Shown one piece after another: positions 10,401-17,297 of a stretch of DNA of 19,538 nucleotides (position 1 is its first letter; the number at the start of each line of letters is the position of its first letter). The notes beneath the pieces were generated by a model. The model did not search any database. It was not told where the DNA came from and worked only from the letters and a program-made list of their open reading frames with translations. Location: positions 1-19,538 of the forward strand of contig CAYUZY010000021.1 of the NCBI GenBank assembly GCA_964448645.1, written 5' to 3'. The position numbers and the translations under genes are program-made. The DNA comes from GCA-2719315 sp964448645 (lineage in GTDB: Bacteria; Bacteroidota; Bacteroidia; Flavobacteriales; Flavobacteriaceae).

Positions 10401-10681
10401 ATTTACCTTTAGGAGGTATAGAGTCTGAACAATATAATGGTGTAAAAAAAGAATTTAAAACAGGAGACGTAATGGTAATGATTTCTGATGGCCTTCCAGA
10501 GCTTCCAAATCCAAGTAATGATTTATTAAACTATGATAATGTGTTTAATTGTATAGAAAAAAATGCTTCTAAAAGTGCAGAGGAGATTAAAGATGCTTTA
10601 GTTGATTTATCCAATGATTGGGCTAAAGGAGTTATGAACCCTGATGATATAACTATTGTTGTTATAAAAAAAGCTGCATAA
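7463..10681 (+). CDS. Beta-propeller sensor fused to SpoIIE/PP2C-type serine phosphatase
   Basis: A 1,072-residue membrane-spanning signalling protein. A signal peptide (1-~20, ...MLGQ) is followed by two-component-regulator propeller (Reg_prop) repeats across ~35-680, seen as WIGTDEGLN (~45), YWVTTSSSGIYQI (~128), YIASSNGFNVYD (~182), ILVGTSEGL (~352), LYVSTQNGI (~471), IWVSDMDEGLKLYD (~526), LLIASRGDGLFSL (~577) and IWIQTGDGINFI (~620). A Y_Y_Y-like Ig domain (~690-795) ends in NNPPIW, then one membrane helix (~800-820) and a charged coiled coil (~822-850). The C-terminal SpoIIE-type phosphatase (~860-1072) carries GGDYYDFF (Asp875), GDATGHG (892-898), SDGLPE (Asp1009) and NPDDITIVV (Asp1061-1062), so the metal-binding aspartates look intact. 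By family, the propellers sense a periplasmic ligand, often a glycan, and the phosphatase acts on cytoplasmic anti-anti-sigma-type phosphoproteins. No such partner is encoded here. Ligand and target are unknown. Confidence 0.92.
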   Translation: MLKKTLTLVGLLSFSLMLGQFSKSNIELSSNFVESILLDKRGGEWIGTDEGLNLITHSDNNSFYSNISNKKGLLNSEIYHIEEINNGFIAAFSNDGISIFNPKTFSFKRLVLNSSPISIYKDSLKNSYWVTTSSSGIYQINNNFEIELNLTYDPLNPLSLSYSKFDIENKNTLIDLEEDESVYIASSNGFNVYDRTQKTIKRYFKKRSSNLLSNNINQIHRISDSELLVNTDRGINIFNTNSKNFSNKIIADGKNVEQLFEINKNNFVFISDGKLFSFNLNDSKLDVELKFELNISENKNIRFIKEKSNLYGFSKGSQELVKVDLDNFEKDVFNFSAIIQTINLTDNNKILVGTSEGLYKEIEKQNLVKNDNLKAGVYFYEISKNRRVLIYSDYIIVEDLVNKKKEKINFSENLKVDPETIFQLNNNLLFIGNKNLNVFDFKSSKFYNNLFEIEDLLNGYLHNFKLINSNLYVSTQNGIVRYIIPKVIDRNFKNNLLASQINYEFNSLLNSDVPKKFSDIYEIDDLIWVSDMDEGLKLYDKSLNNFIKDFIYEDGNDKTLATKSVTKLFYNKDINSLLIASRGDGLFSLNLKDTIFKNITVKDGLLSNNISDFIKTDNHIWIQTGDGINFIDNNNQIRNINNVDGLNIKIFHRKALHSDNNNIIVSGLDNIQKFNINKIDELQKEEFNLNILKIVGYNKQNQPSILTLNEDNLIEIDNSISSVEISLFTNSKIKANQIKYFISSDIYEDIISNGYNNKIQLNSIPLYTSEFKLSAINGSGDKSQNIISLKIKNNPPIWLRIESIVAYFILLISIVYFIVKFKDNQTKKRLEGERKNKELEEAKSLQNSMLPKVLPVIDGFEISTYLKSATEVGGDYYDFFYKKGEYFYAICGDATGHGVISGIMVSVTKAGLNGVPMGPPTKILGQLNRIVKRVNFGRLRMSLSVAKFNKNSVELSSAAMPPTYYFSNESNKTQEILVPNLPLGGIESEQYNGVKKEFKTGDVMVMISDGLPELPNPSNDLLNYDNVFNCIEKNASKSAEEIKDALVDLSNDWAKGVMNPDDITIVVIKKAA

Positions 10682-10717
10682 AGTTTTTGTAAAAACCATC
10701 CGTAAAACCATAAGTAT

Positions 10718-10749
10718 AAAAATAAACCCCTAGCATTGACAGGGGTTTA
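10718..10749 (-). terminator. Intrinsic terminator of tRNA-Ser
   Basis: A perfect 9-bp stem, TAAACCCCT at 10723-10731 with AGGGGTTTA at 10741-10749, encloses a 9-base loop. On the minus strand it is followed by a run of five T (10718-10722). It begins 12 bases after the tRNA 3' end. On the plus strand no T-run follows, so it should not stop plus-strand transcripts efficiently. Confidence 0.8.
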
Positions 10750-10761
10750 CGAGTATAGTTG

Positions 10762-10846
10762 CGGAGGAAGAGGGATTCGAACCCCCGGAGGTGTGACCCT
10801 CAACAGTTTTCAAGACTGCCGCATTCGACCACTCTGCCATTCCTCC
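10762..10846 (-). tRNA. tRNA-Ser, anticodon UGA
   Basis: Folding the minus strand gives a complete 85-base class II tRNA. The acceptor stem is GGAGGAA with TTCCTCC and discriminator base G, as expected for serine. The D arm contains AGTGGTCGAA, and the anticodon stem is GCAGT/ACTGT with loop CTTGAAA (anticodon TGA). A long variable arm (GAGG/CCTC) follows, then a T arm with GGTTCGAAT. The long variable arm and the discriminator both fit tRNA-Ser. The 3' CCA is not encoded: the bases after the discriminator read CAAC. Confidence 0.97.
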
Positions 10847-10855
10847 AATTCGGAG

Positions 10856-10886
10856 CAAATATAATATCCTTTTATTTATTACAAAA
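10856..10886 (-). promoter_or_regulatory. Bacteroidota-type promoter of tRNA-Ser
   Basis: On the minus strand a -33 box TTTTG (10882-10886) is separated by 18 bases from a -7 box TATATTTG (10856-10863), a full match to TAnnTTTG. The tRNA begins 10 bases after the -7 box, so there is almost no leader. This is the best two-box promoter in the window and supports the phylum assignment. Confidence 0.75.
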
Positions 10887-10901
10887 CTTTATTACTTAGA
10901 G

Positions 10902-10930
10902 TTTGATAAAGTAATTTTATATTACTTTAC
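10902..10930 (+). promoter_or_regulatory. Possible promoter with overlapping inverted repeat upstream of the TSUP permease
   Basis: A -33-like TTTG (10902-10905) is followed after 17 bases by TACTTTAC (10923-10930), a partial match to TAnnTTTG. The space between and the -7-like box are occupied by a perfect inverted repeat, TAAAGTAAT (10907-10915) and ATTACTTTA (10921-10929) with a 5-base spacer. A further ATTACTT half-site lies at 10891-10897. The position suits an operator, but the sequence is AT-rich and such arms can occur by chance. Confidence 0.35.
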
Positions 10931-10951
10931 ACTTTATCCTGAATAATTTAT

Positions 10952-11707
10952 ATGGTGGATATTTTAGAGATATTTTTATTAGCATTTGTAGGTTTAGCTG
11001 CAGGTGTAATCAATACTCTTGCCGGCGGGGGATCTGCTTTTACTTTACCAGTTTTAATATTTTTAGGACTACCTCCAAGTGTCGCTAATGGGACAAACAG
11101 AATAGTTATAGTTGTACAATCTTTAATAGGATCATTAGGTTATAAAAGTAAAGGAATATCAACTTTCCCATTTAATATTTATTTAGGAATTAGCGCAAGT
11201 TTTGGTGCAGTAATAGGAGCTTTAATAGCTATTGATATAGATGATAAATTATTTAACAGAATTTTAGCAGTAGTTATAATTACAATTGGAATTTTAATAA
11301 TATCTAATAATAAAAAATTAGATTCTAATTTAATAGAAAAAATTAATGGTAAATATTTATTCCTTTCAATAATAATATTTTTTTTTCTAGGTATTTATGG
11401 AGGGTTTTTAAATGCTGGAATTGGAATTGTAATTATGTTTATTTTGAACAGATTTAATGGATTAGATTTGGTTAAGACCAACGCTACGAAAGTAGTTTTG
11501 ATTACTATATACTCTTCTGTTGCTTTATTTGTTTTCGCTTATAATAACTCTATAGATTGGGAAAAAGGATTATGGATGGCCTTGGGAACAATTTATGGTG
11601 CATGGTGGTCAAGTAGATGGTCTGTGAAAAAAGGAGATAAAGTCATTAAAATTGTAATGTTAATTATGATTATAATTATAGCAATTAAGTTGTGGTTTTT
11701 TAATTAA
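10952..11707 (+). CDS. TSUP family (TauE/SafE-type) membrane permease
   Basis: A 251-residue integral membrane protein with about eight hydrophobic segments. The N-terminal signature AAGVINTLAGGGSAFTLPV (~17-35), followed by LGLPPSVANGTNRI (~38-51), is the hallmark of the TauE/SafE (TSUP, formerly DUF81) family. The second half repeats it as GIYGGFLNAGIGIVIMF (~146-162) and LDLVKTNATKV, the internal pseudo-repeat expected of the family. Length is normal. TSUP proteins move sulfite, sulfoacetate, thiosulfate or other small organic anions across the inner membrane; nothing nearby fixes the substrate. The start ATG has no Shine-Dalgarno sequence, as is common in this phylum. Its stop codon overlaps the stop of the convergent ribB gene, leaving no room for a terminator between them. 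Confidence 0.9.
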   Translation: MVDILEIFLLAFVGLAAGVINTLAGGGSAFTLPVLIFLGLPPSVANGTNRIVIVVQSLIGSLGYKSKGISTFPFNIYLGISASFGAVIGALIAIDIDDKLFNRILAVVIITIGILIISNNKKLDSNLIEKINGKYLFLSIIIFFFLGIYGGFLNAGIGIVIMFILNRFNGLDLVKTNATKVVLITIYSSVALFVFAYNNSIDWEKGLWMALGTIYGAWWSSRWSVKKGDKVIKIVMLIMIIIIAIKLWFFN

Positions 11708-12840
11708 TAATTAGTGTAGCCTTCTATAGTTAATCCATAACCAGTTAACCCTACTCTTCTTTTTTGTTTAGAATTACTTATTACGTTAAGTTTTTTGATT
11801 TTAAGGTCATGAAGTATTTGAGCTCCAATTCCAAAGTCTTTAATATCCATTGCAATAGGAGGTGATTTATCAATATTTCCTTTAGATTGCATTTTTTTAA
11901 GTTCTAAAATTCTCGATAGTAAATCTTCAGATTCTTCATGTTTGTTTATAAATAGAATTGCACCTTTTTTTTGACTATTTATTAAATTAAATATATCATC
12001 AAGACCTTTATTTATTGAACCTGTTAACATACCTAATATATCATTAGTTATTTTTGAAGAATGGATTCTTGTTAAAATGGTCTCATGAGAAGACCAAGCT
12101 CCTTTTGTTAACCCTAAATGAATAATTCCATTTGTTGTTTGTTCATAAGCTCTTAATCTAAACTCACCATATCTAGTTGAAATTTTTGTATCAATTTTTT
12201 TTATTATAAGACTATCATGCTTCATTCTATATGAGACAAGATCATCAATAGAAACAATTTTTAAATTAAATTTTTCTGCAACTTTAAATAATTCTGGAAG
12301 TCTAGCCATAGTACCATTTGAATTCATTATTTCACAAATTATTCCAGCTGGTATCATTCCACTTAGTCTAGCAAAGTCAATAGCAGCCTCAGTATGCCCA
12401 GTTCTTCTTAATACGCCTCCTTTCATTGCTATAAGTGGAAAAACATGTCCAGGTTTAGAAAAATCTTCAGGTTTTGTTTTTGGATTAATTATTGCTTTTA
12501 TAGTTTTTGATCTATCTGATGTAGAAATACCAGTACTCACACCTTTTCCTTTAAGATCTACAGAAACAGTAAATGCCGTTTCATGAGGATCAGTATTGCT
12601 TGTAACCATTTTGTCTAAATTTAATTCTTTAGACCTTTTTTCAGTAATAGGACAACAAATTAATCCTCTTCCATGAGTAGCCATAAAATTGATTAATTCA
12701 GGGGAAACTTTTTCTGCTGCAGCCATAAAGTCACCTTCATTTTCTCTATTCGCATCATCTACAACAATTATTATTTCTCCTTTTTTAATTGCTTTGATTG
12801 CATTTGAAATTGAATCTAAATCAAATTTTTTTTTATTCAT
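11704..12840 (-). CDS. ribB: 3,4-dihydroxy-2-butanone 4-phosphate synthase with degenerate GTP cyclohydrolase II-like domain
   Basis: A 378-residue protein with RibBA architecture. Residues 1-~205 are the RibB domain, which makes 3,4-dihydroxy-2-butanone 4-phosphate from ribulose 5-phosphate for riboflavin synthesis. The signatures are intact: DANRENEGDF (29-38), THGRGLICCP (55-64), HETAFTVSVD, STGISTSDR and RRTGHTEAAIDFARLSG (145-161). Residues ~206-378 have the fold marks of GTP cyclohydrolase II (TRYGEFRLRAY, KDFGIGAQILHDL, GYGL), but the zinc motif is lost. Where the enzyme has HSECLTGD and RCDC, this has HSSKITND (260-267) and TGSI (273-276), and the catalytic RGHEGRGIGL region reads NKHEESEDLL. 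GTP cyclohydrolase activity is therefore unlikely and a separate RibA is expected elsewhere. As I recall, flavobacterial relatives share this. It overlaps the upstream lptF/G-like gene by 8 bases. Confidence 0.93.
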   Translation of the reverse strand: MNKKKFDLDSISNAIKAIKKGEIIIVVDDANRENEGDFMAAAEKVSPELINFMATHGRGLICCPITEKRSKELNLDKMVTSNTDPHETAFTVSVDLKGKGVSTGISTSDRSKTIKAIINPKTKPEDFSKPGHVFPLIAMKGGVLRRTGHTEAAIDFARLSGMIPAGIICEIMNSNGTMARLPELFKVAEKFNLKIVSIDDLVSYRMKHDSLIIKKIDTKISTRYGEFRLRAYEQTTNGIIHLGLTKGAWSSHETILTRIHSSKITNDILGMLTGSINKGLDDIFNLINSQKKGAILFINKHEESEDLLSRILELKKMQSKGNIDKSPPIAMDIKDFGIGAQILHDLKIKKLNVISNSKQKRRVGLTGYGLTIEGYTNY

Positions 12841-14281
12841 TATTTTTAAATTTTTTAAATAGATTTATAAAATTTTTTAATATTAAATAAGTAAAATCAA
12901 AATTAATAAATCCTTTATCAGATGATGCCCTTCTAGTTAACATTATTGAAACGGGTGCAATTATTAATGTAGATATCCAAGACCCAATGAAAGGATCTAT
13001 TGAACTATCCTCTGCAGCATTTTTAGCAAATAATCCTATATAGTGAAAAGTTAAGAATATTACTACTGATAAAACTAAAGGAAAACCAACTCCTCCTTTT
13101 CTAATAATTGCTCCTAAAGAAGCCCCAATTAAAAAAAGAAATAATGACGAAAAGATTAACGAATACTTATCGTTTAATTCAATTATATGAAGATTTATTC
13201 TCTTTTGAGTGAAGAAATAAAGTAACTTTTTATTATTTAAAGTTCTTTTTTGTGAATTAATTTCTTCTATAGAAGCGTTTATTATTTCAGGCACTTTCCA
13301 ATTTCTATTGTTTTCAATAAAATTAAGGACATTGCTTGGAATCTTTTCCTCCTTAGATATTTTTTTTGAAGATTGTAACAACTCTGCTATAGTACTTCTT
13401 TGTTGAAAGTTTTGACTAAAGATTTCCTTTTCAGTATTAAAATCTCTTTGTAAAGTGTCAATACTTTGATTTAGTTGATCAACTTTTTGCATTCTAAAAG
13501 TTGTTTTATATTTTTCTTCATTTAAATCAACATTGTTAAATTTTGATAAATCTATATTCATTGTATATTCTTCAAAGTAAACTTTAGTATGTGGAAAATT
13601 AGATTTATTTAAAGTTTCTTTTGAAATAATTTCTTCATATCTATTTCCATCATATAAAACTAGTTGAAGGTTTGAATCAGAAGTTTTACTTTTGAGTTCA
13701 CCACTTGTAGATTTTATTACGACATTATTTTCTTTATTTGGAGTATATTCATGAATAATTACATCAGATAGAAATCTGTTTTCGGGACCATATTTTTTTC
13801 CAACTTTTATATTTATGTCTCCGACTTCATTAAAAATTCCTTCTCTAATAGCTAGAGCAGGTTTTAACTTAGCTAAGTTTTTTCTAAGATTATATGATTT
13901 TAATTCTCCATATGGAATAACATGATTTGAGAAGTAAAATGTACCGATTCCAATTAAAATATGTAAAAACACTAAACCAATCATCGCTCGATGTAAAGAA
14001 ATACCTGTAGATTTCATAGCAACAAATTCATAATTTTCAGCAAAAGTCCCAAAAGTCATTAAAGAGGCAAACAGAACTGAAAGAGGAAGGACTAATGGAA
14101 TAAGTTTTGGAGAATAATAAACTAAAAATTTAAAAATCACAATTAGATCGAGGTCTTTTCCTGCTAATTCATCAATGAAAAGCCAAAAAGTTTGGACAAT
14201 GAATATTAACATACAAATTGAAAAAATAGATAATAATTTTATCAGATAACTTTTCAATATATATTGATCAAGAATTTTCAA
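12833..14281 (-). CDS. LptF/LptG family (YjgP/YjgQ) LPS export permease
   Basis: A 482-residue inner-membrane protein. In the Lpt machine, LptF and LptG with the LptB ATPase extract lipopolysaccharide and push it across the periplasm. The topology fits: three N-terminal helices (~12-33, 52-75, 97-120), a large periplasmic beta-rich domain (~120-370) and three C-terminal helices (~374-395, 400-420, 431-450). Family marks include the start (ILDQYILKSYLIKLL), the LIPLVLPLSVLFASLMTFG..AENYEFVAMKSTGIS stretch in the first membrane block, and FLIGASLGAIIRKGG near residue 380. The periplasmic part holds a longer helical insertion (~265-350) than the enterobacterial proteins, as far as I can judge. 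It starts 6 bases after the lolA-like gene and overlaps ribB by 8 bases, implying translational coupling. LptF and LptG cannot be told apart from this sequence alone. Confidence 0.88.
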   Translation of the reverse strand: MKILDQYILKSYLIKLLSIFSICMLIFIVQTFWLFIDELAGKDLDLIVIFKFLVYYSPKLIPLVLPLSVLFASLMTFGTFAENYEFVAMKSTGISLHRAMIGLVFLHILIGIGTFYFSNHVIPYGELKSYNLRKNLAKLKPALAIREGIFNEVGDINIKVGKKYGPENRFLSDVIIHEYTPNKENNVVIKSTSGELKSKTSDSNLQLVLYDGNRYEEIISKETLNKSNFPHTKVYFEEYTMNIDLSKFNNVDLNEEKYKTTFRMQKVDQLNQSIDTLQRDFNTEKEIFSQNFQQRSTIAELLQSSKKISKEEKIPSNVLNFIENNRNWKVPEIINASIEEINSQKRTLNNKKLLYFFTQKRINLHIIELNDKYSLIFSSLFLFLIGASLGAIIRKGGVGFPLVLSVVIFLTFHYIGLFAKNAAEDSSIDPFIGSWISTLIIAPVSIMLTRRASSDKGFINFDFTYLILKNFINLFKKFKNNE

Positions 14282-14287
14282 AATAAA

Positions 14288-14926
14288 TTAGTTGTTAATA
14301 AAATAATTCGAATAATTTTTAAGATTAATTGAGAAAAATGAATTATTTAATTTCATGTTTGTTTTTTGATTATTAATAGTTAATGTTGTAGTTGTTTCAT
14401 TTTTTCCAATCTCTATTAATCTAAATATATCTTTTGAATTTATATCAATACCGAGGAGCAAATATTTTAAATCTGAATTTTTATCTATTGGGATTAATTT
14501 AATAAATTGAATAGACTTATCTAGATGTTTTTGTTTGATATCCATAGAGTAGCTGTAACCAGACTTATAAAATGTTAAAAGCTTACTAGGGTTAATACTA
14601 ACTTCATTTTCATCATCTGATTTACTAATTGTTATCTCTTCGTTCTCTGGAATTATTGTATAGGTTTTTTCTCCATCGAATAATTGAGTTGCACCAAGAT
14701 AATTTAATTTATATTTATTACCTGAAACTGTAACATTACCATTAGTTTCCTGTTTAATTTGTTCTTCTTTATTATTTAATGAATATGTAAAATCAAAAGA
14801 TATATTTTCAAATGAGGAAATTTTTATTGAAACATCATCTAATATTTTTTTAGCATCTTCAGAAGATTGACAATAAACACTATTAGTTATTAATAGAATA
14901 AAATAAAATAATTTTTTTTTCATCAT
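14288..14926 (-). CDS. lolA: LolA-like outer-membrane lipoprotein carrier
   Basis: A 212-residue secreted protein. The signal peptide (KKKLFYFILLITNSVYC, cleavage near residue 19) precedes a mature part typical of LolA-like proteins: an opening helix (EDAKKILDDVSIKISSFENISFDFTYS), then antiparallel strands (NGNVTVSGNKYKLNYLGATQLFDGEKTYTIIPENEEITIS) and NPSKLLTFYKSGYSY. LolA shuttles lipoproteins through the periplasm to the outer membrane. The cysteine at 19 sits in SVYC, a poor lipobox, so I favour a soluble periplasmic form. The gene opens with two Met codons; the first overlaps the ftsK stop as ATGA, indicating coupling. The next gene, lptF/G-like, follows after 6 bases, so two outer-membrane delivery functions are adjacent. 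Sequence identity to proteobacterial LolA is low, and the call leans partly on this context. Confidence 0.85.
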   Translation of the reverse strand: MMKKKLFYFILLITNSVYCQSSEDAKKILDDVSIKISSFENISFDFTYSLNNKEEQIKQETNGNVTVSGNKYKLNYLGATQLFDGEKTYTIIPENEEITISKSDDENEVSINPSKLLTFYKSGYSYSMDIKQKHLDKSIQFIKLIPIDKNSDLKYLLLGIDINSKDIFRLIEIGKNETTTTLTINNQKTNMKLNNSFFSINLKNYSNYFINN

Positions 14927-17244
14927 TCTTTTTTATTTAGAAACAAATTTAAAGTAGAAAGATCAGTAATTAAAACCTGTCTGGCTTTGCTTCCTTCAAA
15001 AGGCCCAACTATGCCAGCAGCTTCCATTTGATCAATTATTCTTCCAGCTCTATTATAACCAAGTTTTAATTTTCTTTGTAAAAGTGAAGCTGATCCTTGT
15101 TGGGCTATAACAATTACTTCAGCAGCCTCTTTAAATAATGGGTCTCTTTCAGAAGAGTCAATATCTAGAATAGAACTTTTTTCTTCACTTATATATTCAG
15201 GAAGTAAATGAGCATTAGCATAACCCGTTTGAGAGCCAATATACTCAGTTAAATTTTCAACTTCAGGTGTGTCAATAAATGCACATTGAATTCTAATCAA
15301 GTCATTTCCTTGACTGTATAACATATCCCCTCTACCAATTAATTGATCAGCTCCACCAGTATCTAAAATTGTTCTTGAGTCAATTTTAGAAGTAACTCTA
15401 AAAGCTACTCTAGCAGGAAAATTTGCTTTTATAACACCTGTAATTACATTCACAGAAGGTCTTTGAGTAGCAATTATAAGATGAATACCTACTGCTCTAG
15501 CTAATTGAGCTAATCTTGCTATCGGTGTTTCAACCTCTTTTCCAGCTGTCATAATTAAATCAGCGAATTCATCTACTACTAATACAATATATGGAAGATA
15601 TCTATGCCCTTCATTAGGATTTAATTTTCTTTCTTTAAATTTTTTATTATACTCTTTTAGGTTTCTACAAAGCCCATTTTTTAATAGTTCGTAACGATCA
15701 TCCATTTCTAAGCAAAGTGAGTTTAAAGTGTTAATTACTTTGTTATTATCAGTAATAATAGCTTCATCACTATCCGGTAATTTAGCCAAATAGTGTCTTT
15801 CAATTTTATTATAAATATTTAATTCAACTTTTTTAGGATCAACTAAAACAAACTTTACTTCTGCAGGGTGTTTTTTATATAACAAAGATGTTAGAACTGT
15901 ATTTAGCCCAACAGACTTTCCTTGACCAGTTGCTCCAGCCATTAGTAAATGAGGCATTTTGGAAAGATCTACAATAAAGGTTTCGTTATTTATTGTTTTT
16001 CCAAGAGCAACAGGAAGATCCATTTCAGCTTTTTGAAATTTAGTAGCGCTTATAACGGATTTTATTGAAACTATACTGGGCTTTTGATTAGGGACTTCAA
16101 TTCCTATAGTGCCTTTTCCTGGAATAGGAGCAATAATTCTAATACCAAGAGCAGAAAGTGATAAGGCAATATCATCTTCTAGGTTTTTAATTTTAGATAT
16201 TCTAATTCCTGCATCTGGGACTATTTCATAAAGAGTTACTGTAGGGCCAATTGTAGCCTTTATATGGGCAATGCCAATTTTATAATTGTTTAATGTTTCA
16301 ACTATCTTATTTTTATTTATTTCTAATTCTTCTTCATTTATTGTAATAGAACCATCTCCATAATCTTTCAATAAATTAATTTTTGGCATCTTGAATTTAC
16401 TTAGCTCGAGGGTTGGATCAAAAAACCCTTTTTCTTCAACAAGTTTTTTCGAAATATCTTTTTCGATTGATTCTTCCTCAGGTTTTTCAATTTCCATGTT
16501 AATTGATGATTTATCATCATCAACTAAATCAGAGATTTTTGTTTCATCAATCTTTTTTGATTTTATAGAATTTAAAACATTTTCAACAGGTTCTTTATTA
16601 ATAACTGAATCTATATTTTTTTCATCATCATTAATAATATCTTCTGAACTTTTAGGTTCACCAGAGGTTTTTGAAAAAAATTTTTTTAGTTTATCGGGAT
16701 TCCAATTTAACTCAATTACAATAAAACATAAGAAAAAGAATGATAGCAAAATAATAAGGCCAATATCTCCAATAAAATCAACTAATAAAGAATTAATTTC
16801 ATAACCAACAATTCCTCCAAGAAGAGGGTTTGTCTTATAAAAAAACCCAAGAGTAACAGAGAACCATATAATATGAAAAAAACCCCAAGCCCAATTTATT
16901 AATATTTTTTTTGAATTTCTGTTAAAAAAAAGAATAAAACCTGTTTTTAAAATTAGATAAACAAGAATAAAAGATCCGAGACCAAATAATTTATATATAA
17001 AAAGGTGACTAATAAACGCCCCTAATTTATTTAAAATATTAGAAGATGAAATATCTCTATTTGTAATTTGATAGAGTGTACTGTAATCTTCTTGCCAATT
17101 ATAAAAGAATGATATAAATGAGATAGATAAAATTATACCAACTGTAATTAATAAACCACCTACTAATACCTTTTGCTTTCTTTTTGTTTTATCAGAATCA
17201 TTACTATTATTAAGATCATCAATAGGATTAAGATCATTCATCAT
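14923..17244 (-). CDS. ftsK: DNA translocase FtsK/SpoIIIE
   Basis: A 773-residue septal DNA pump that clears the terminus region at division and aids chromosome dimer resolution. Four membrane helices (~25-47, 75-105, 117-137, 152-180) are followed by an acidic, low-complexity linker (~190-275) that is short compared with E. coli FtsK. The FtsK-alpha domain (~290-400) contains GIAHIKATIGPTVTLYEI. The motor carries Walker A GATGQGKS (437-444) and Walker B VLVVDEFADL (Asp558-Glu559), then ARLAQLARAVGIHLIIATQRPS. The winged-helix gamma domain (~701-760, DPLFKEAAEVI...GYNRAGRIIDQME) should recognise polar DNA sequences. Length is normal for the phylum. It heads the ftsK-lolA-lptF/G-ribB unit and overlaps lolA by 4 bases. 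A 91-base gap separates it from nhaC upstream on the same strand, with no convincing promoter of its own. Confidence 0.95.
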   Translation of the reverse strand: MMNDLNPIDDLNNSNDSDKTKRKQKVLVGGLLITVGIILSISFISFFYNWQEDYSTLYQITNRDISSSNILNKLGAFISHLFIYKLFGLGSFILVYLILKTGFILFFNRNSKKILINWAWGFFHIIWFSVTLGFFYKTNPLLGGIVGYEINSLLVDFIGDIGLIILLSFFFLCFIVIELNWNPDKLKKFFSKTSGEPKSSEDIINDDEKNIDSVINKEPVENVLNSIKSKKIDETKISDLVDDDKSSINMEIEKPEEESIEKDISKKLVEEKGFFDPTLELSKFKMPKINLLKDYGDGSITINEEELEINKNKIVETLNNYKIGIAHIKATIGPTVTLYEIVPDAGIRISKIKNLEDDIALSLSALGIRIIAPIPGKGTIGIEVPNQKPSIVSIKSVISATKFQKAEMDLPVALGKTINNETFIVDLSKMPHLLMAGATGQGKSVGLNTVLTSLLYKKHPAEVKFVLVDPKKVELNIYNKIERHYLAKLPDSDEAIITDNNKVINTLNSLCLEMDDRYELLKNGLCRNLKEYNKKFKERKLNPNEGHRYLPYIVLVVDEFADLIMTAGKEVETPIARLAQLARAVGIHLIIATQRPSVNVITGVIKANFPARVAFRVTSKIDSRTILDTGGADQLIGRGDMLYSQGNDLIRIQCAFIDTPEVENLTEYIGSQTGYANAHLLPEYISEEKSSILDIDSSERDPLFKEAAEVIVIAQQGSASLLQRKLKLGYNRAGRIIDQMEAAGIVGPFEGSKARQVLITDLSTLNLFLNKKE

Positions 17245-17297
17245 AAATAATTAGTATAAGTAAAAGTACAAATTCAATTGTAAAACATTATTATTAT

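Noticed and set aside
10683..10696. GTTTTTGTAAAAAC just after the sensor-phosphatase stop as a terminator
   Set aside because: The stem is short and A/T-only apart from its end pair, and no T-run follows; it would be too weak to call.
10762..10846. tRNA gene as an integration site for a mobile element
   Set aside because: No integrase, no direct repeat of the tRNA 3' end and no foreign-looking genes lie nearby; flanking genes are ordinary.
16391..16804. 137-codon plus-strand open frame
   Set aside because: It is antisense to the acidic linker and membrane region of ftsK; the Ser/Phe-rich translation is what the complement of Glu/Asp/Lys-rich codons gives.
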